Positions 1 through 11,268 of a stretch of DNA of 64,000 nt are shown one piece after another. Numbering within the stretch: the first letter of the stretch is position 1; each line of letters opens with the position of its first letter. Source of the stretch: Dermacentor variabilis (lineage: Eukaryota; Arthropoda; Arachnida; Ixodida; Ixodidae); the NCBI RefSeq assembly GCF_050947875.1, contig NC_134569.1, forward strand, positions 36,121,277 through 36,185,276, read 5' to 3'. The notes under the pieces are model-generated. The model was not told the origin of the DNA, made no database searches, and was given only the letters and a program-made list of their open reading frames with translations. A program made the translations under genes and the position numbers.

Positions 1-2554
1 ATTTCACTCTTCGGCTTCACTGCAGTTCTCAAGTTCCCACGGTTTCTAAAATATGCATGAAATTTACGCGGAAGCACACTCCCAACTTAACCGCCGCTTC
101 CTCCGTTTGAGAATAGTGCAGAACCGTAGATATAATCGTTCGGTGGAGGTATTCATGCTGCGACCGAAATACTTCGACAAACGCGTACCTTCACGTTTAT
201 TTTATTTTTATTTTTTCGTATTCAGTGACTGTTTGGCTCGAGCCTGCCAATTCAGGAGAGTAATTTTCTCCACTACAGTACTTAAGTGCATCAGACAGTG
301 GCCCGAACGTATAGCCTAAAGGGGCGTTGCTGAGGCGCTTACTTCGGCACTGCGCTAACTTCCAGTTAAGGTGCTGCACTCATGGAAAACAAGGCTCTCG
401 GGTGAATTGCTCGTTACAATTGTTTAGCGTGGCTCGGCATCCGAAGGACGTGTTGGCGCAGATGGTTCGTCGTTTTTTCATCCTTTCGCTGCCGTCCTAG
501 TTGATTATTGGGAGCAGAAAGTAGGGTTAAAAACGCACGAAAGATAATGTTGCTTGCAAAGCGTGGTGTCGAGGAAAGAAAGAAATCGAATACCTGCCTA
601 GCGATAAGACGGTCACATAGAAACGTGGATAACTCAATATCGAGGTGGTTGTCGCAGTGGTGCTGCTACGGCAGCATTAGCTTAGCAGACTTGGCCGGCA
701 ACTGCTCCGCCTGAGCGTTTCTTTCCGTGTCATGAATCTCTGCCACTATGAGTCCACAGATTCAACCACTAGAGCAGAAGTGTAAGCAGAATGCATCACA
801 CCTCCTTTCAAAGTACCTGTGACCTTTGGGTTATAAAAATAAATGCCCAACGCACCTGTGAGGAAACCCTCTTATATTCATGCTGCTCAGAGACACGTAA
901 GCGTTTCAAGAACCAGGCGAAGTGCACTATGTCGCCCACTTCGTTGCACGGACAAGGTGGGGAAACAGCACTTCAAACCTCAAACGCCCACACTTGAGCG
1001 CAGGTCGATCGTGCTCTTACTCTAATGGTGACCTTTAAGATGTCTTAGTCGCACTTTAGTGCGACCAAGAAACCTTACAACGCAATGTTTGTGTGTCGCT
1101 GTCCGTGAGCAATCGAAAGCGTTGATGGATTATCTTTTCAACTTTTTTTATGCATCTCCGAGCATAATGCGCGACAGGACGACAATACAGAGGTTGTGCG
1201 ACGCGCACAAAGCACCCTCTACGCGCTATAGTACTTTCTCTATGCCATCCTTTCGCATCGTGTCTGAAGAAGCTAGCAATAAGGCCTTTACTGCGGCACA
1301 GAGAATGATAGAGAGCGGGAAAGCGAGCCGGACTAACCTAATGCCAAGGTGCGAACTACGGGGGTTTTCAGCAGGAGGCTCGCACATTCGCATGTCGCTT
1401 TTGCTGCTTCCAAAAATTGTCATGACTTGACACAGACAGGAAGGCGGACTGCGCGCAACAGCTTGGGACCGAGAGGGAAGCGCGTGGGCCATTTCTGGGG
1501 TGGCGTGAGGCATTACTCTTCATTTCTGGCGCGCACTGGTCCCTTCGTGACTTGGGGAAGCGTCGGGTTATTCTCCAGAGGGACGCTGTGGCCCCGCTGC
1601 GCTTCGTCCCTTCTTACTCCTTTTCCTTCCCTCGAAACTGCCTCGCAAGTTGAGGAAAATAGTCCCAGAACACTGTAGATTCTTACCGTCGGCAAGCGTC
1701 CGAAAGAGCGCTTCTGAGACTGGACACGAAGCACTGTGCCTCCCACGATACACTTTGGCATCTGACTGCTACACTAAGAGTCAGGAAAAGTAAAGGTCGA
1801 GGTTGTCGGTTTTTGTGTGTTTCGTTTCAGTAGACACTCAGGTTATTTGCGCGTGAATTAGTTATGGGCAAAACCTACTCTGAAGTGGAATGTTCTGCGT
1901 TTTTGTCGCATTTTCTACATGTAGGTTTCACAATATGCTCTTTTTGTACTACTTCGAGTGCTCATCAAGCACGCACCTCTTACTCTCATCACCTGGGAAA
2001 TTTTCAGTCTCTTTGTATATCTATCCCTTGCCTATGCACTGTATTTTGTTTCTCCTTTCAGAGCCGGTTTAGCTCTCTCTCTCTATTTTCTGTCCGTCTC
2101 CTCTGATGCATGTAGACGTTGCGCTCCTCGCAATGTAAAGAGAAGACAAACACATTGTAAAAAGAAAAGAACGCGAAGTCTGTCAGATAGTTTGTCTCTC
2201 CCCTTTACGGTCAGACAAGTAGGATTTGTATACCAGTTTCTTGTGGTTCTCCGCTGTTGATAATGATATCGACAATGATGATGTACTGAGTATCTAAGCT
2301 GCTTCGGCAATGGTGCATGCAGTTTCGAACGGATAACAAGAAACACAGGGTGATAGCGGGGAGGAAACAGCCTCGTGTCCGATGATTTCCGGCAACTGGG
2401 CTAGACATATGCCCTAAAGTCGCCTTTTGTCGGAGGAGACGATTCTGGGACAATGGTCAAGACCGACTTCTCTACAAGTGATTTTAACATGTCCATGCGA
2501 TGCTCCAACGCTGCGCGTCAACATAAGACTTGGAGCGCAGGGTAGTACATCCTC
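1..2554. other. no gene recognised; one small palindrome
   Basis: Only short open frames are present and none resembles a known protein. A near-perfect 13-bp inverted repeat with a 2-base loop lies at 1043-1055/1058-1070 (core GTCGCACT / AGTGCGAC). Pyrimidine-rich tracts occur around 2035-2100. The rest looks like unremarkable intergenic or intronic DNA. Confidence 0.5.
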
Positions 2555-2740
2555 TAATGGGTAGCGTATTTGGCGGCTGTGCTGAGAGAACTAGGTTCAA
2601 AACTAACCACCGGACTTCTTAGATCGCTGGTTAGGCGACACTGGGTACGTGTCACTCCTTAAAGAACCTTCTTGACGTCAGTGCGGGTCACTGGGCATGT
2701 TCCACTGGATATGCGCCACTCTTCAATGACAAAAGAATCA
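2555..2740 (+). repeat. candidate tRNA-derived SINE with short tandem body
   Basis: A pol III A-box-like motif (TAGCGTATTTGG, 2562-2573, one mismatch to TRGCNNAGYNGG) is followed by a B-box-like motif (GGTTCAAAACT, 2594-2604). Downstream, from about 2637 to 2715, come three imperfect units sharing CACTGGGTAYGTGYCACT, spaced about 25-27 bp apart. A tRNA-like head plus a different body is the usual SINE plan. The boxes are closer together than in a tRNA and no target-site duplication was found. It could also be a chance match next to a small tandem repeat. Confidence 0.4.
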
Positions 2741-2869
2741 TTTGAGATTTATCCGCCGCTTGAGTGGAATGGAGCCCGCGTCAGCTACTTTCAGACGTAC
2801 AATCCTGTCTGGATATACGGGGTGATCATTTTTAAGTCTTACGGAATCTTTAAAAATTGCCTGTCGGAG

Positions 2870-3435
2870 ATAACATAATTCTAGTACCTAAACTGGATTA
2901 TTGAGAGAGGCAGACATTACTTGCAAGAGAAATCACGACACATTTCTAACTAATGAACAAATAATTACTAAAAACCTTCCTAATTAATTACTGTAAGGCA
3001 AATATTGCAATTTACGCATCGTAGCCGGTGAGCTTGCGAGGCGTACCCAATTGAAATTTCCAGAATGACACCAGTTTGCAGATAGGCGCCATCAAACTCG
3101 CCGTAAGAATGCGCTGTTCCACCTACGTTTGCAACAAAAAGTTGTTTTATGTATTAAAGCACAGAAGTAACTGGAACGACAATGTATTTCACCCCGAACT
3201 TCGGAAAATAACATCTCGAAAGTGGTGTCCTTCTGACCTGAAAATTCCTTTCATGTGCACACGTCTTGCAAGCTCACCGGCTACAATTCGTAAATTGTAA
3301 TATGCGCCGTAAACAAATTATCAAGAAGGTAATTGGTGAATTTCTGTTACTTCGTTAAATATGTGTTTATATTTCTCGTTCTAGTAACGTCCGTCTCTTT
3401 GAATAATACAGCTCAAAGACAACAGTTATCATATG
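2870..3435. mobile_element. palindromic MITE-like element
   Basis: The left half (about 2880-3070) and the reverse complement of the right half (about 3240-3430) are homologous over their length. Both carry GTAGCCGGTGAGCTTGC next to an AT-rich arm and a GAC(A/G)TTAC block. The centre near 3155 holds TATTAAAGCACAG. The same arm sequence recurs at 27.8-28.15 kb and, inverted, at 39.5-39.83 kb, so this is a dispersed family. At those loci the outer end reads CAGGGTGTTT. No transposase is encoded, so I infer a non-autonomous DNA transposon. Exact ends are uncertain. Confidence 0.55.
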
Positions 3436-5864
3436 TGCCATAGTTGACACTTAAAAAAATCATTTAGACTTAAAATTACCACCCCACATAATTCCCACGC
3501 GAGCCATGCGCGACCTTCGCGACGGCATCTCTAGGTGCCGCAGGGTGTCCAGATCGACTAGGAACATCGATTACGCCACTAGTAACATGGATGAAAAACA
3601 AATAGGCGGCTAAAATGCACAAGTATCTGTACGTGAGAAGCGAGGACACAGAATGGAGGATGAGGTCAAGAAAGTTGGCAACCAAGTACAGAGTAACTGA
3701 AAGTGTAAATAGACAACCAGGAGTCATCAAAAAGAAAGTGAGAGAAACAGAGACAGTGAATTCGATGAAAAAAAATTGAAACGTAAAAGGCTACGGAGAT
3801 CTACAACAGTGGGAAGAAAAAAATGTGTAGGGAAAATCTGTACGATTTTCCGTTCAAGGGCAGTGCCTTGATATTTGAGGCTGGAGCAGGTGCCTCTGGA
3901 GAGAAACCGACTGCGTCAAGCGTTCAGAACAAGATGCGGCGTCTGTTTACTGCAGCGAAAATCCGAAGACTACTCAGCCCATCGTTGAAGAATGCGTAGG
4001 GATTCACGCAATGAGACCCGTAGGTAACCTTCCAGAAGCGCTTGGATTTAAAGTGGGCGGAAGCGTCAACCGGTCAGCAGTCGAGATAAACAAGAACCCT
4101 TAAGATTATTGGTGGAAAAAATGCAAGAGGTTGATACGACCGGATCCATTATAGGCATAGTTAGCGGTGCAGGGTAGAGAAGTTCTGAGGAATAATAATA
4201 AAAAAAAGATTAAGGAGATGTATACAGAAATGCTAAACAAAAAAGTATGTATAGCGTATCTAGATGACTCAAGCAGGCTAGGTTACTATTTTTCACAAGC
4301 CATGCTTCAAAGTCGATGCCAAATTATCATTATCATCGTCATCATCATCAGCAGCAGCAGCAGCAGCATCAAAGCGAGACAGGAGCCCGGCTACACAAAC
4401 GCCTTATACATGACGCGTCTCTGCGCTGGCAGTGCGGTGTGTCGCTCAGTTGTATCACTGCTAATCGTATTAAAGTCAATAAATACCGTGACCTGGTTTC
4501 TAGATAAAAAAAATTACTTCCTTTCTGCTTAATCATACTGGATAATAGCATGGTTTCGCTACCGCAAAACAAATGTTTGTGTTAGTCTACCGAAAACAAA
4601 CGCGACGTCTTCCAATACAGTGACTGGCTGAAGGGACTAAGCGGTGTCAGAGGCAACAATACGAGAAAAGCACCTTCATTGTCCCTCAAAGTGATCAGAT
4701 TCTCTTGTTTTTGCACTGAAATTCATAAGCTGTCTACTTTATGGGCGCTTTCTCTCCTCTTTTTTATTAAGGCAGCATCCCAATAAGTGAAAAAAAAAAC
4801 AAGACCAAAAAGAAACCATTTTCTCGCCATCTCAACATTCGTTTGCACTAAAAAATTGCGGAGCAAGCAGAACTGTGGGGACCAAAAAAAGCGGTAAAGA
4901 AAAACTGGACAGGACTTGGGATATTGCCAGAAGAATCAAGCGAAGTCGTAAAGGTCGCCATTGCTCCCTCCGGTTTCATTGACAATAACGTCCCTCCTCG
5001 AAGACGGAAAAGAACAACACCGCCCGTCCTCTTTCACTTTTCTTTTTATCCGTTTCGTGGGCTCCCGGCCAGCGAGCACCACACACCGAGTCCCAGCTCG
5101 TCTTATGCTAACGACAAGGAAGGCTTCCAAGAAGGGAAACATTTATGGGCCTTATTCCTATTCCGCAGCTGTCTCGACGGCGCTCCAGCTGCACCTGCGT
5201 CCGAGATGAAGTCTGCGGTTCTTCGGCGACAATGAAAGAACTGGGTGTGCTCCGGGAAGGCGAGCACGAACCGAATGTGCACTGCCTGTGCGCAACGGCT
5301 TCGATGACGCGCCTCGAAAGGAGGTGCCGCCGGTGCTCTGGAGTGTATAACAACACATCCGCTCAGGCGCAGGAAAGCGCTCGCTGTTTGCTCCGCGAAG
5401 TGAAGCACGGAGCCCGCTTTATGAGAAAGTGGTTTCACGCCCGCCGTCGAAGCTGCAGGCCGACTACCTGAGGCGGTATAGCCGCGCTCGGGCGCTCATG
5501 TTGTTATCACCGGAGAGACGTTTGTTGACTTGCCAGGAAACTAGAGGATCGCACACGAGAATCTGCTTTCTTTTCCTTACTCACCCCATTTTAGTGCAGA
5601 GAACCACTCGATCACTTCAGCGAGTCTTTTAAGCTTCCTCGTCATTCTTTTCGTTCACTCAAGAAAGGGTTACGTTGCCGCTGCGTACATTGAAGCAAAA
5701 AGTAGTTTTGCCTCTTCATTTTATCCCCCCTTGACATTCAGTCTAAAATTTTCCACGTGCTCCTACAAAGAAAGATGCAGTTTGTTTTTTACTTTTCTTT
5801 GGATTCCCATTTTTTTTTATTTCCTGTAGGTGAGTTTATTTCAACTGTGCACCTACATCTTTGC
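3436..5864. other. no gene recognised
   Basis: No open frame resembles a known protein. The stretch has a small trinucleotide tract (see 4322-4373), poly-A and poly-T runs (about 4780-4890), and a more GC-rich part at 5100-5480 in which all six frames are partly open, as expected from base composition. Confidence 0.5.
4322..4373. repeat. (ATC)n / (AGC)n microsatellite
   Basis: Imperfect ATT/ATC triplets pass into six uninterrupted AGC triplets. The Gln- or Ser-rich open frames over it are repeat translations, not evidence of a gene. Confidence 0.85.
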
Positions 5865-6682
5865 CCGTAATTGTACCGAGTAACGAGCATATATACAAAT
5901 ATGTGGCCAAGAGTATCCCACGTGCACACTACTTATTGCGAAATACCGAACAATCGCTCAGACTAAGCATAATTCAAGCTCTCCTAGCTAGCCTTATCAC
6001 CCACGGAACTCCCTACTTGACACTCAAGCCGGCTGAAATCAAGAAACTCAATGTTGCCATTCCAAAGGAAATCAAAGTAGCCTTGAGGCTCCCACCCATG
6101 GTATCAACGGAGAAACTCCTCAAGCTCGGCGTCCGCAATACGTCGGAAGAGCTTGTCGAGGCTCATAAAATGAGCCAACTGGGGCGGCTCAAGCTCACAC
6201 CAATCGGATGTGCAGTTTTGCGCCACCTCAGCTACAGTGAAAGCTACATTGCAGACGCAGACCAGAAAGCAAGAATCCCGCCCGAACTCCGGGACTGTAT
6301 CGGCGTTGCAAGTATACCGGGCAATATGCATCCAACTTACCATAAGGAGCGTCGGCAAAGCAGAAACCACGCACTCAGCCAGAAATGCGCGACAGACCCT
6401 GATACGAGGTACACCGACGCTGCCTGGTTTATTAAACGGAAGGCCTTTGTCCTAAGCGTCACGGATAACCAAGGCAAAGGATTTGCAGCTGACACCATCC
6501 GAGCAAGAGCCGCCGAAACCGCAGAGGAAACGACAATCGTTCTGGCAATAACAACTTACCCTGAAGTAATCCTAACGGACTCCCAAGCCACAGCTCGCAA
6601 CTATCAAAAAGGACGCTTCTCAGAAACCGCGCTCAGGATACTTCGAAATCACATCGCACCCGTCCCGTTCCCGGGTTCCTGA
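5861..6682 (+). pseudogene. LINE ORF2 fragment: RT C-terminus plus RNase H
   Basis: The open frame of 273 codons has no independent function; its start Met is simply the first in the truncated copy. Residues 20-130 match the post-palm region of tick LINE polymerases (for example the LKLGVRNTSEELVEAH block, residues 87-102). RNase H motifs follow: the first catalytic Asp in YTDAAW (Asp186), the Glu in AEETTI (Glu222/223) and the second Asp in LTDSQAT (Asp240). The His-bearing PGH motif falls in the disrupted region after the stop. RNase H removes the RNA strand during target-primed reverse transcription. The protein is incomplete and almost certainly dead. Confidence 0.85.
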
Positions 6683-7322
6683 CTATCAGGGAATGGTAGT
6701 AAATGAGGAGGCAGACGCCGCTGCCCGCGAGCATACCAGCCGCACTTTTCTGCCAGCCCACTCCAGGTCGGCCACCAACGTTGATGACAACGCCCTAAAG
6801 TGCTCCAAGCTTTTGCAACACCACCGACTCAGCAGAAGAACGTAACCTTCACCACAAACGAATCTGAGCAAAGAGGAAGAAGTCATCCTCCGTCGCCTAC
6901 AGACAAACATCTACGTACACGGAATAATTATGCACAGACTATCCTACGCATTACTCGTACACATGCACCCACTACGACGTCCCTGGCACCCTGCAACACA
7001 TGGTCTAGGATTACCCACTGCGTGACGCATCCGCAGACCCAACCTCAGAAGCTCCACAAGATGACTCCAAAGAAGGTCGCCCCATAGAACCACAAGAACA
7101 GTTCCCCAACTCACCTCAGATCTATACCACCACTGAAACCTGGGAGGCCAAACTTTCCTCTGGTGACCTGGACGACCAACGCAGTCTCGTCGGCCGGGCC
7201 AAGCAGGCAACCCGAGCCAGAAGGCTCCTGGAATACGGAATCCTCCCGCCTAATAAGGACCGAGTCGTAACGCGGATTAGCATTTTAGTAAATAAAAGTT
7301 TAGTTCTCTCTCTCTCTCCCTC
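5865..7322 (+). mobile_element. 5'-truncated RNase H LINE copy (I/R1-like), 3' tail (CT)n
   Basis: This is the 3' part of a non-LTR retrotransposon. A readable 273-codon block (5861-6682) covers the end of the reverse transcriptase and most of an RNase H domain. After a frame break the family's C-terminal sequence continues: a GMVVNEEADAAARE stretch in place of GNExAD near 6690, and an ETWEAKLSSGDLDDQRSLVG block near 7140. The copy ends AATAAAAGTT (7291-7300) and passes into a (CT)n run. Frameshifts and stops make it non-functional. The 5' truncation is typical of LINE retrotransposition. It is closely related to the minus-strand copy at 24.5-26.2 kb. Confidence 0.85.
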
Positions 7323-7560
7323 GTAAGCAACTTCTAGGTAACCCCGAAGCAAAATATTATTTTTTGCTTGCAGAGGACTGACCCATTATTTTAAACGAGT
7401 AATGATACGTTGTCGTGGTTTAGGCGCATTTTAAAAGCTGTTCAGTGCGAACGGATGTAGGAACAAATAAAGAATGTGCTCACCCTCTTTCGCTCAACCG
7501 CTCGCATGCGGGCATGCACACTTGCATCACGCAGGCACGCACGCACGCACGCCCGCGTTT

Positions 7561-7910
7561 TGTAGGTAAGTGTGTGTGTGAAAACTTTTATTGTAATGAG
7601 GTCCGGAGGCTCGACTTCTCAAGCCAAGGCGGGCCGCTCCCACGTTGGCACTGTCAGGACAAGCCTTTCAGCGACATCATGGGCCCTCTGGACTGCCGTT
7701 AGTTGGTCCTGAAACAATGGGCTTTGAATCCTTTTCTCCCACTGTGTCCATTCTTCAACGAGGTTGGGGAGAGTCGCGGGACACCCCGCCAGCATATGTC
7801 TGATTCCAATGATGCCATTGCAATCATTGCAGTCCATCTTGATCTCCCTCTCTGGATATATTTTATTAAGTGCAAATGCTTCTTTCTAATTGGCTGGCCA
7901 TTTTCGCTGA
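7561..7910 (-). mobile_element. terminal fragment of RNase H LINE, tail (CA)n
   Basis: On the minus strand an open block ending at 7619 carries a CxxC...H...C knuckle (CNDCNGIIGIRHMLAGC). It is followed by the usual C-terminal helix with EEWTQWEKR and TAVQRAHDVAERL, which recalls the end of tick LINE ORF2. The 3' end reads AATAAAAGTTTT (complement of 7581-7592) and is followed by CACACACAC. Homology fades upstream of about 7900, so this copy is extremely 5'-truncated. It lies tail-to-tail with the copy at 5.87-7.32 kb. Confidence 0.75.
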
Positions 7911-8302
7911 TAATACGTCCGGCATCAAGATTGGTTGGAATTTACTCTTACGAACATTTGAAGCTTAAGAGCTTTTTTGTGAAGACAGGTTGAGGTGCTT
8001 CAGACGGAGACAGGTAGCATGGTGATGTGCCGGACGGGATGCTGGGGATTAGAGTGCGAACCCCAGGAACGCTCGACGGAAACCGGAAGGCTGTATTCTG
8101 TAGTTTGCCGGACGCCCTGAAGACGCGCCTGAGCTTGTGGCAGAGTCGCTGCTGCCAAGAGAACTCATTGCAGAAGAAGCCCAGATCCTAGTTCGACAGG
8201 TTGCTTCTCTCACCGCTATGAGCTTCTGTCGCCGGTGTCTTCGCTACGCAGCTCTGCCTACGCAGCTCTTCCCAGGTTGGAGCCACTAGACACTCCGGAC
8301 TG
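7911..8302. other. no gene recognised
   Basis: Moderately GC-rich sequence. The minus strand could still be decayed LINE upstream of the 7.56-7.91 kb fragment, but no conserved motif is readable. Confidence 0.4.
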
Positions 8303-9022
8303 TGTGTAAGACGAAGCTTTAGCTCGGGTGCTCCTATCTAAATACATGTTAAAGGATAATTCGTTTCTCTCGTTAACCACTGTACCAAACTTGAAGAGGT
8401 GTATTACATTTAAAAGAACAACTTCAAATCTAATGACTGTTGGTTACGAATTTTCTATTTCGGTCGTCAATTTTCTTATTAAAAATCGGCAAAAATCGCA
8501 AATTTTCGATTCGAAAGTTTACAGCTCCAACTCAGCAGTGGAAAATGATATCACAATAATGTTAATTGCATCTAATAGTAGATCTAAAGCCCACAAAATG
8601 GATAGTTACATATGAATCGCAATAATTTTTTTAATATGGAAATGCAGCTATTGCAGAACCCTTGTACAAAACGTAACAAATTCACGTAAGATATAAATTG
8701 ACATATTGAATTTGTCCGATTTGAATTAACTAATGGATGTCCTTTACAGAACCACGATATCTGTTCTTGATGCAGAGCTCTTAATTTGTAAACTTCGTGC
8801 TTCTATTTCTTTCGAACTGCTGAATCTTTACAAATTATTTTAAAATTCAGGCCCTAAATAGAAATTCCGCTTGCCGCAGTCACTATAATTTACCCTTCTC
8901 TTGCAAATGCAACAAATTTCACTAAAATCTCTTCAGGGCTTTATCTTAGAAAAGCGTTTCTGTGTTTCAGATGTATTTGAATTTGCCGCGTCGGAGTTGG
9001 GCCCGAGCTAAAGCTTCCTCTT
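8303..9022. mobile_element. AT-rich element with inverted ends GAAGCTTTAGCTCGGG
   Basis: The left end (near 8312) reads GAAGCTTTAGCTCGGG. The right end (complement of about 8999-9020) reads GGAAGCTTTAGCTCGGGC. On the left TAAATACATGTTAAAGG follows close to the TIR; on the right a related AATACATCTGAAAC lies further in. The interior is strongly AT-rich and encodes nothing recognisable. This fits a non-autonomous DNA transposon of about 0.7 kb. A stray piece of the same end (GCTAAAGCTCCCG) occurs near 19226. Superfamily and target-site duplication are not determined. Confidence 0.5.
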
Positions 9023-10284
9023 AAGGCGAAGCTTCCTTCGCGAAGCCTCCCGAACTTTGCCGACACTAGCAGCGTCGATGTCGAATGTTGGATGTTGGTG
9101 CTGGTTGTGATGGTGGTGGAGTGTTTCAATAACTGTATGCAAATAAGAACACGACTTTCAATGTACTTACTAATTGCAACGGCCGTTTTCAACCAGTTTA
9201 CGACGGTCTCCTATGAAGACGTTCCACCAGCTTACGCTGTGACTATGCTGCGTATGCCGTGCAGGCCTGTGGCTTTTGTTGTCGCTGTTTGGTACAGCGT
9301 GGTCGGGGTCTCCGCGTTCTGCTTTCTTGCCTGGTTGCCACGTAATCACTATGCTGCTAAACGCGGTGCAGAAAATGTACAGTTACATGCGTGTTACGGC
9401 GAAGCCAAATGCCACAACACTTCAGCGATGGGAAAAGAACGTGCACAGTTCCTTGCGTGTGCATGGAGATAAAATGACGTTGCACGCACCATTTGTCTCT
9501 TTGCATAACATTTAATTAAACCGTTTGAACAAAGCTTCCCTGAAGGTTGATTCCAACAAGTGCGTCGAATTTGCCGTAGTTTCTTTTTCTATAGTCGCTG
9601 ACAACATAAGAGCAAAAGGCAAATCTACCACTGTCCACTTTGTATAAGTGCGCGAACCTATTATGCTCGCTCATTTTTATGACATCAAGGTGGAGGTGAA
9701 CCGATACGGTTTCGTTTGCGATGACGCGGCACCGACAGCGGCCGAGAGTGTTGTGATTTTGTTTCCATTAAAGCACCTCAATTCGTACCGTTGCCCGAAC
9801 ATACTCCAGCTTCAGTCTTGGAAATCGTCTTACGATGCAGTAGAAGTTTCTGATTGAGTCGGCTTGCAAGTATTTTGTTGTCCTGTTTGCGAAGGCACTA
9901 CATTAAAAACTGGGCAACTCATAGAGTAACCTCCAAGCTTGAATAACGAATAAAACAATGGTTACATGGTTCGTAATTTTGATATTTTTGTTATAATTGC
10001 TCACGCTCTCATGAAAAAAAGGTAGATATTGCGTAATCCATCCACATGTCGTCGTTATCATTTCCTTAGCTGCTCTCTGCCCATCGACTTCGAGAGCAGC
10101 ATAAATAAAGCTGTTGGAGCAATAAGGCGTTTGCAGGACACCTTGTTCCTCAAAAACGCCGCCTATGTGAACTACTTCTTGCACAAACTAAAAGTCACGT
10201 GATCGCCACTGTGTAATGTGTGCAATGTGTGTGATTGTTCGTGTCATGCCTTATGCCTCTGCACGTTTTGCGGTCTCAAGAGCT
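9023..10284. other. unassigned; one hydrophobic orphan frame
   Basis: A 126-codon plus-strand frame (9092-9472) contains MYLLIATAVF and VVAVWYSVVGVSAFCFLAW hydrophobic segments and could suggest a secreted or membrane peptide exon. It has no recognised homolog and no clear splice or polyadenylation context, so I do not call it a gene. The rest is featureless. Confidence 0.35.
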
Positions 10285-10380
10285 TTCTTGAGAGAGCGAG
10301 AGAGAGAGAGCGAGAGAGTGAGAGAGAGAGAGAGAAGGATAAAAAGGAACCCGAAGGAAATGCAAGGAGGTTAACCAAGG
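10285..10380 (-). mobile_element. retroelement 3' end (GGTTAACCTCC type) with (CT)n tail
   Basis: Read on the minus strand, GGTTAACCTCCTTGCATTTC is followed about 25 bases later by a (CT)n tract (plus-strand (GA)n, about 10287-10336). The same GGTTAACSTCC(C)TGCCTTT-type ending appears at 21.12 kb before (TCTA)n and at 42.90 kb before (CT)n. That makes it the shared 3' end of one dispersed family. Only the terminal about 40 bp is visible here. Confidence 0.55.
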
Positions 10381-11268
10381 TTCACTAATTTGAAATATGC
10401 TTTGAGCTTACGCGGTCGCTCGTTTGGTCGGTCCGATGCACGCAGCGAAGGCATTTCGGGATATGCTATGGTTGTCTATGGTAGCTTAGGTGCGTTTGTG
10501 TTATACGCATGAATGAGGCCTTACGTGTACTATCCTAATCGCTTGGAGCAACATGATAGGGCTTATGGTCAGGGAAACATCTGCAGCCTCCCTTGTAATA
10601 TGTTTCACTCTCGGCCCCTGTTAGCCTCTACGTGTCTTATACGCTGCATTGTACAGTTGGTGAAGGTGCATTTCTTCACTGTACGCAGTCATAGATAGTA
10701 TTGTATGCATACACCTTCTGTACCTTGTGTACGCTTGTACTCTCACTCTCGTCCACGATGTCGCCACATATCGGGCCACAACAGGACGTTATGTGAATAT
10801 ATTGAGCTCTTATGCGGCCCACGCCCCACGACACATAGGGTGGGGCCCACGATTCCTGATGTCACACACACCACAACTTTATGTCCTCAGCAGAGCCTTA
10901 CGTCCTGATGAGGACATAAGAGAGAGAGTGTGTGTGAGAGAGAGCTTTTACACTTGTTGCGCTTGCTTGTACTCCAATTTTGATGTTTCTTCCTGTCTTA
11001 TATTACTTGTTCTGCATAGGCCAGCTGACATCAGTGTGTGATGACGCTGCCTTTATTTATCTGAATTAGAAAACTAAATGTCGTTTTTTTTTCGGATCTC
11101 TTGTTTTTCATTTTCTTGCAACCAGTGCCTTCGTGCACGCATTAATAAAGAAAGAAAGAACTGCTACAGAAATCCTGAGAATTGTCCACTAACGCATAAG
11201 CATTCTTTGGCTGGGCTGCTGCGTCGCTTTTGCTTACTTATTTAGTTAGCTTATGCGTGACTACCCAT
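10381..11268. other. no gene; short hairpin and mixed GA/GT repeat
   Basis: An 11-bp stem (TTATGTCCTCA / TGAGGACATAA) spans about 10880-10918, followed by mixed (GA)n and (GT)n. Although CTGATGA occurs in it, no GAAA partner follows, so it is not a hammerhead motif. Small (AAAG)n at 11148-11160. Confidence 0.45.

Noticed and set aside
9092..9472. Candidate secreted peptide gene
   Set aside because: Hydrophobic segments alone; no cysteine framework, splice sites or homology.
10880..10920. Possible hammerhead ribozyme (CTGATGAG)
   Set aside because: There is no GAAA partner or third helix; it is a simple 11-bp hairpin.
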